Below are positions 6,894 to 8,238 of a stretch of DNA of 8,238 nucleotides, in pieces. The notes beneath the pieces were generated by a model, which saw nothing but the letters and a program-made list of their open reading frames with translations, had not been told where the DNA came from and made no database searches. Each line of letters opens with the position of its first letter. Positions within the stretch are counted from its first letter, which is position 1. The translations under genes and the position numbers were made by a program. This stretch comes from an uncultured Prevotella sp. (GTDB taxonomy: Bacteria; Bacteroidota; Bacteroidia; Bacteroidales; Bacteroidaceae): assembly GCA_946055365.1 (NCBI GenBank), contig CAMGFM010000048.1, forward strand, positions 1-8,238, given 5' to 3'.

Positions 6894-8138
6894 TTAATGT
6901 GAATGGCCCTCTGGCACAACACTCTCATTGGCGGCGAGACGCACCTGCACCGCGCCCTTGGTGACAACCCTGTCGCCAGGCTTTAAGCCCGACACTATCT
7001 CCACGCGCCTGCCGTCTGTGGCTCCAAGGCGCACCTCTGTCCTGCGGTAAGCGTCGGCGTGGGTCTGCACATACACGAAATGCAGGCCCTGAGCCTCTGT
7101 CACCGCCTCCACAGGCACGGCAAGCACGCCGCCACGCCTCGCTCCCTTGAGGTAGACCTCGGTGAAGCTGCCTGCCACTATGTCGCCGCGCCCCGTAAAC
7201 TCAAAGGTGACGGGGACGAAATGGTCGCCCGTCTCCGTGATTCTGCCCCTTGACACGAGACGGCCGCCAAGCTCTGACATGTCATAGACCTTTCGGGAGG
7301 TGTCGTAGGCCATGCGGAAGGTGGCTGTGTGTATGCTCGGGAGAAAATTGAAATGACGTTCTGGCACGTCAGCCCGCAACTGCAGCCTTATGTCTTGGGT
7401 GATGGTGGCAAGAGGCTGGCCTGCCGTCACATAATCGCCAGGCTTTACAAGCAGGTCTCTCACATATCCTCTCATGGGAGACGACACCGCCCTGCTCTGG
7501 CGCGCATCGCCAAGGCTCTTGGCTGCCGCCGCTGCCGCACGGTGGCGGTTGAGGGCGGCCTCAAGCTCACTCTGCGAGATGATATTGTCCTCAGCCAACC
7601 TGCACGCACGCTCATAGGCGGCCTTGGCGGCGGCTGCCTCGCTCTGAGCGGCGGCGGCAGGATTGCCGTCGGCCATCTGAGCAGCGTCTATGACAAAGAG
7701 GGGCTTGCCAGATGACACCGCAACACCCTCAGAGAGCGGCGCGGAGGCATATTTGACTATGCCCGACATGGTGGCGGTGACCGTAGACTCCGCACCGTTG
7801 GCTGGCAGTACCCTGCCGCTCACTCTTATAATCTCCGCAAACTCTGACGGCTGCAGCACAGTGACCTGCAAGCCGCACGCCTTGGCTTGCGCGGCTGTAA
7901 ACTCTATTTCATCGGAGGCGTGGGCGTGGGCCTTAGACTCGCCAGAGTGTTCGTCGGCCTCATGGATGTGGTCGCCCGACTTGTGGGCGTGGCTCTCTTC
8001 GTGGTCGTGAACGTCACCGTCTGCATGTGACTCGGCCTCATGGCCGTGGTCATGACCGTCGTGAGCATCATGGCATGATGTCATGGACACTGCCATTGCA
8101 AACGCAGACATGTATATGATTGACTTTATAATGTTCAT
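6894..8138 (-). CDS. Periplasmic adaptor lipoprotein of RND efflux (CusB/CzcB type) with His-rich N-terminus
   Basis: 414 residues with ATG at 8138. The frame stays open to a TTG at 8174, but the ATG start puts a lipoprotein signal at the N-terminus: MNIIK, a hydrophobic stretch, then SMTSC with lipid-acceptor Cys22. Residues 23-73 hold 15 His plus many Asp and Glu (motifs HDGHDHGH, HDHEESHAH), a likely metal-binding tail. The adaptor core follows: beta-barrel and lipoyl-like halves (about 95-150 and 217-250, with MSGIV and SSPMRGYVRDLLVKPGDYV), an Ala-rich helical hairpin between them (about 160-212), a barrel domain (about 255-335) and a membrane-proximal domain ending in GLKPGDRVVTKGA. The C-terminus finishes in HSH. 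Role: bridges pump and TolC-like channel and may hand metal to the pump. First gene of the operon. A pair of direct repeats lies directly upstream. Metal identity is inference; His-rich tails suit Zn, Ni, Co or Cu. Confidence 0.93.
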   Translation of the reverse strand: MNIIKSIIYMSAFAMAVSMTSCHDAHDGHDHGHEAESHADGDVHDHEESHAHKSGDHIHEADEHSGESKAHAHASDEIEFTAAQAKACGLQVTVLQPSEFAEIIRVSGRVLPANGAESTVTATMSGIVKYASAPLSEGVAVSSGKPLFVIDAAQMADGNPAAAAQSEAAAAKAAYERACRLAEDNIISQSELEAALNRHRAAAAAAKSLGDARQSRAVSSPMRGYVRDLLVKPGDYVTAGQPLATITQDIRLQLRADVPERHFNFLPSIHTATFRMAYDTSRKVYDMSELGGRLVSRGRITETGDHFVPVTFEFTGRGDIVAGSFTEVYLKGARRGGVLAVPVEAVTEAQGLHFVYVQTHADAYRRTEVRLGATDGRRVEIVSGLKPGDRVVTKGAVQVRLAANESVVPEGHSH

Positions 8139-8145
8139 GTTGTTG

Positions 8146-8183
8146 TTACTGTCATTTGTAATGTTTACTGACAATGTGTAAAG
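8146..8183. promoter_or_regulatory. Two direct repeats upstream of the efflux operon, possible operator
   Basis: On the plus strand TTACTGTCATTTGTAATG (8146-8163) is followed 19 bases later by TTACTGACAATGTGTAAAG (8165-8183). They share TTACTG, CA, T and TGTAA with one inserted base. They lie 8 to 45 bases before the start codon of the adaptor gene, where a metal-responsive regulator could bind. No full TAnnTTTG promoter box is seen in the remaining bases to 8238; the nearest match, TACACATTG on the minus strand (8172-8180), falls inside the second repeat. Confidence 0.35.
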
Positions 8184-8238
8184 TGTGATATTTTTGGCGT
8201 GCTGTATGGACTTTGATTGTGTGCATACCGCACGCAGA

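Noticed and set aside
8136..8174. Upstream TTG start (8174) for the adaptor
   Set aside because: It would add 12 polar residues (SVNITNDSNNN) before the lipoprotein signal; the ATG at 8138 gives a standard signal and lipobox.

Overview
The window looks like the chromosome of a Gram-negative Bacteroidota, most likely a Bacteroidales with fairly GC-rich genes (Prevotella- or Muribaculaceae-like). This placement is inferred from three things: a PEGA-type secreted protein next to a cytoplasmic Ser/Thr kinase, a TAnnTTTG-type promoter box (the Bacteroidetes -7 element), and few Shine-Dalgarno sites. All genes I can support lie on the minus strand, so the biological reading order runs from high to low coordinates.

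Right part (8238 to 2366): a complete three-gene tripartite efflux operon. It encodes a lipoprotein periplasmic adaptor with a very histidine-rich N-terminus (8138-6894), an inner-membrane RND pump of the heavy-metal (CzcA/CusA) type (6855-3715) and a TolC-type outer-membrane channel (3652-2456). Gaps between genes are 38 and 62 bases. The operon ends in a strong intrinsic terminator (2407-2366). Together the three proteins would span the envelope and expel metal ions, with the His-rich tail a likely metal-capture element. No metal-responsive regulator gene is in the window. A pair of ~18-bp direct repeats just upstream of the first gene is a possible operator.

Middle part (2370 to 1050): an unusual region. 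Two arrays of degenerate 21-22 bp repeats (2232-2365 and 1156-1369) flank one small gene (1879-1334). That gene encodes a secreted protein starting a PEGA-like domain, but its 3' end runs directly into the second array and the domain appears cut short. Each repeat unit carries an 11-bp odd palindrome (AAGTG-C/G-CACTT), so the arrays place one symmetric site every two helical turns. I do not recognise this repeat as a named element. It is the best candidate in the window for something undescribed.

Left part (1049 to 1): the first 349 codons of a Ser/Thr protein kinase of the non-RD type, cut off by the window edge. After the catalytic domain, the terminal segment of the kinase C-lobe is repeated with a 43-residue offset. 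The PEGA-like protein and the kinase may share a transcript, because no terminator is seen between them, only the repeat array.
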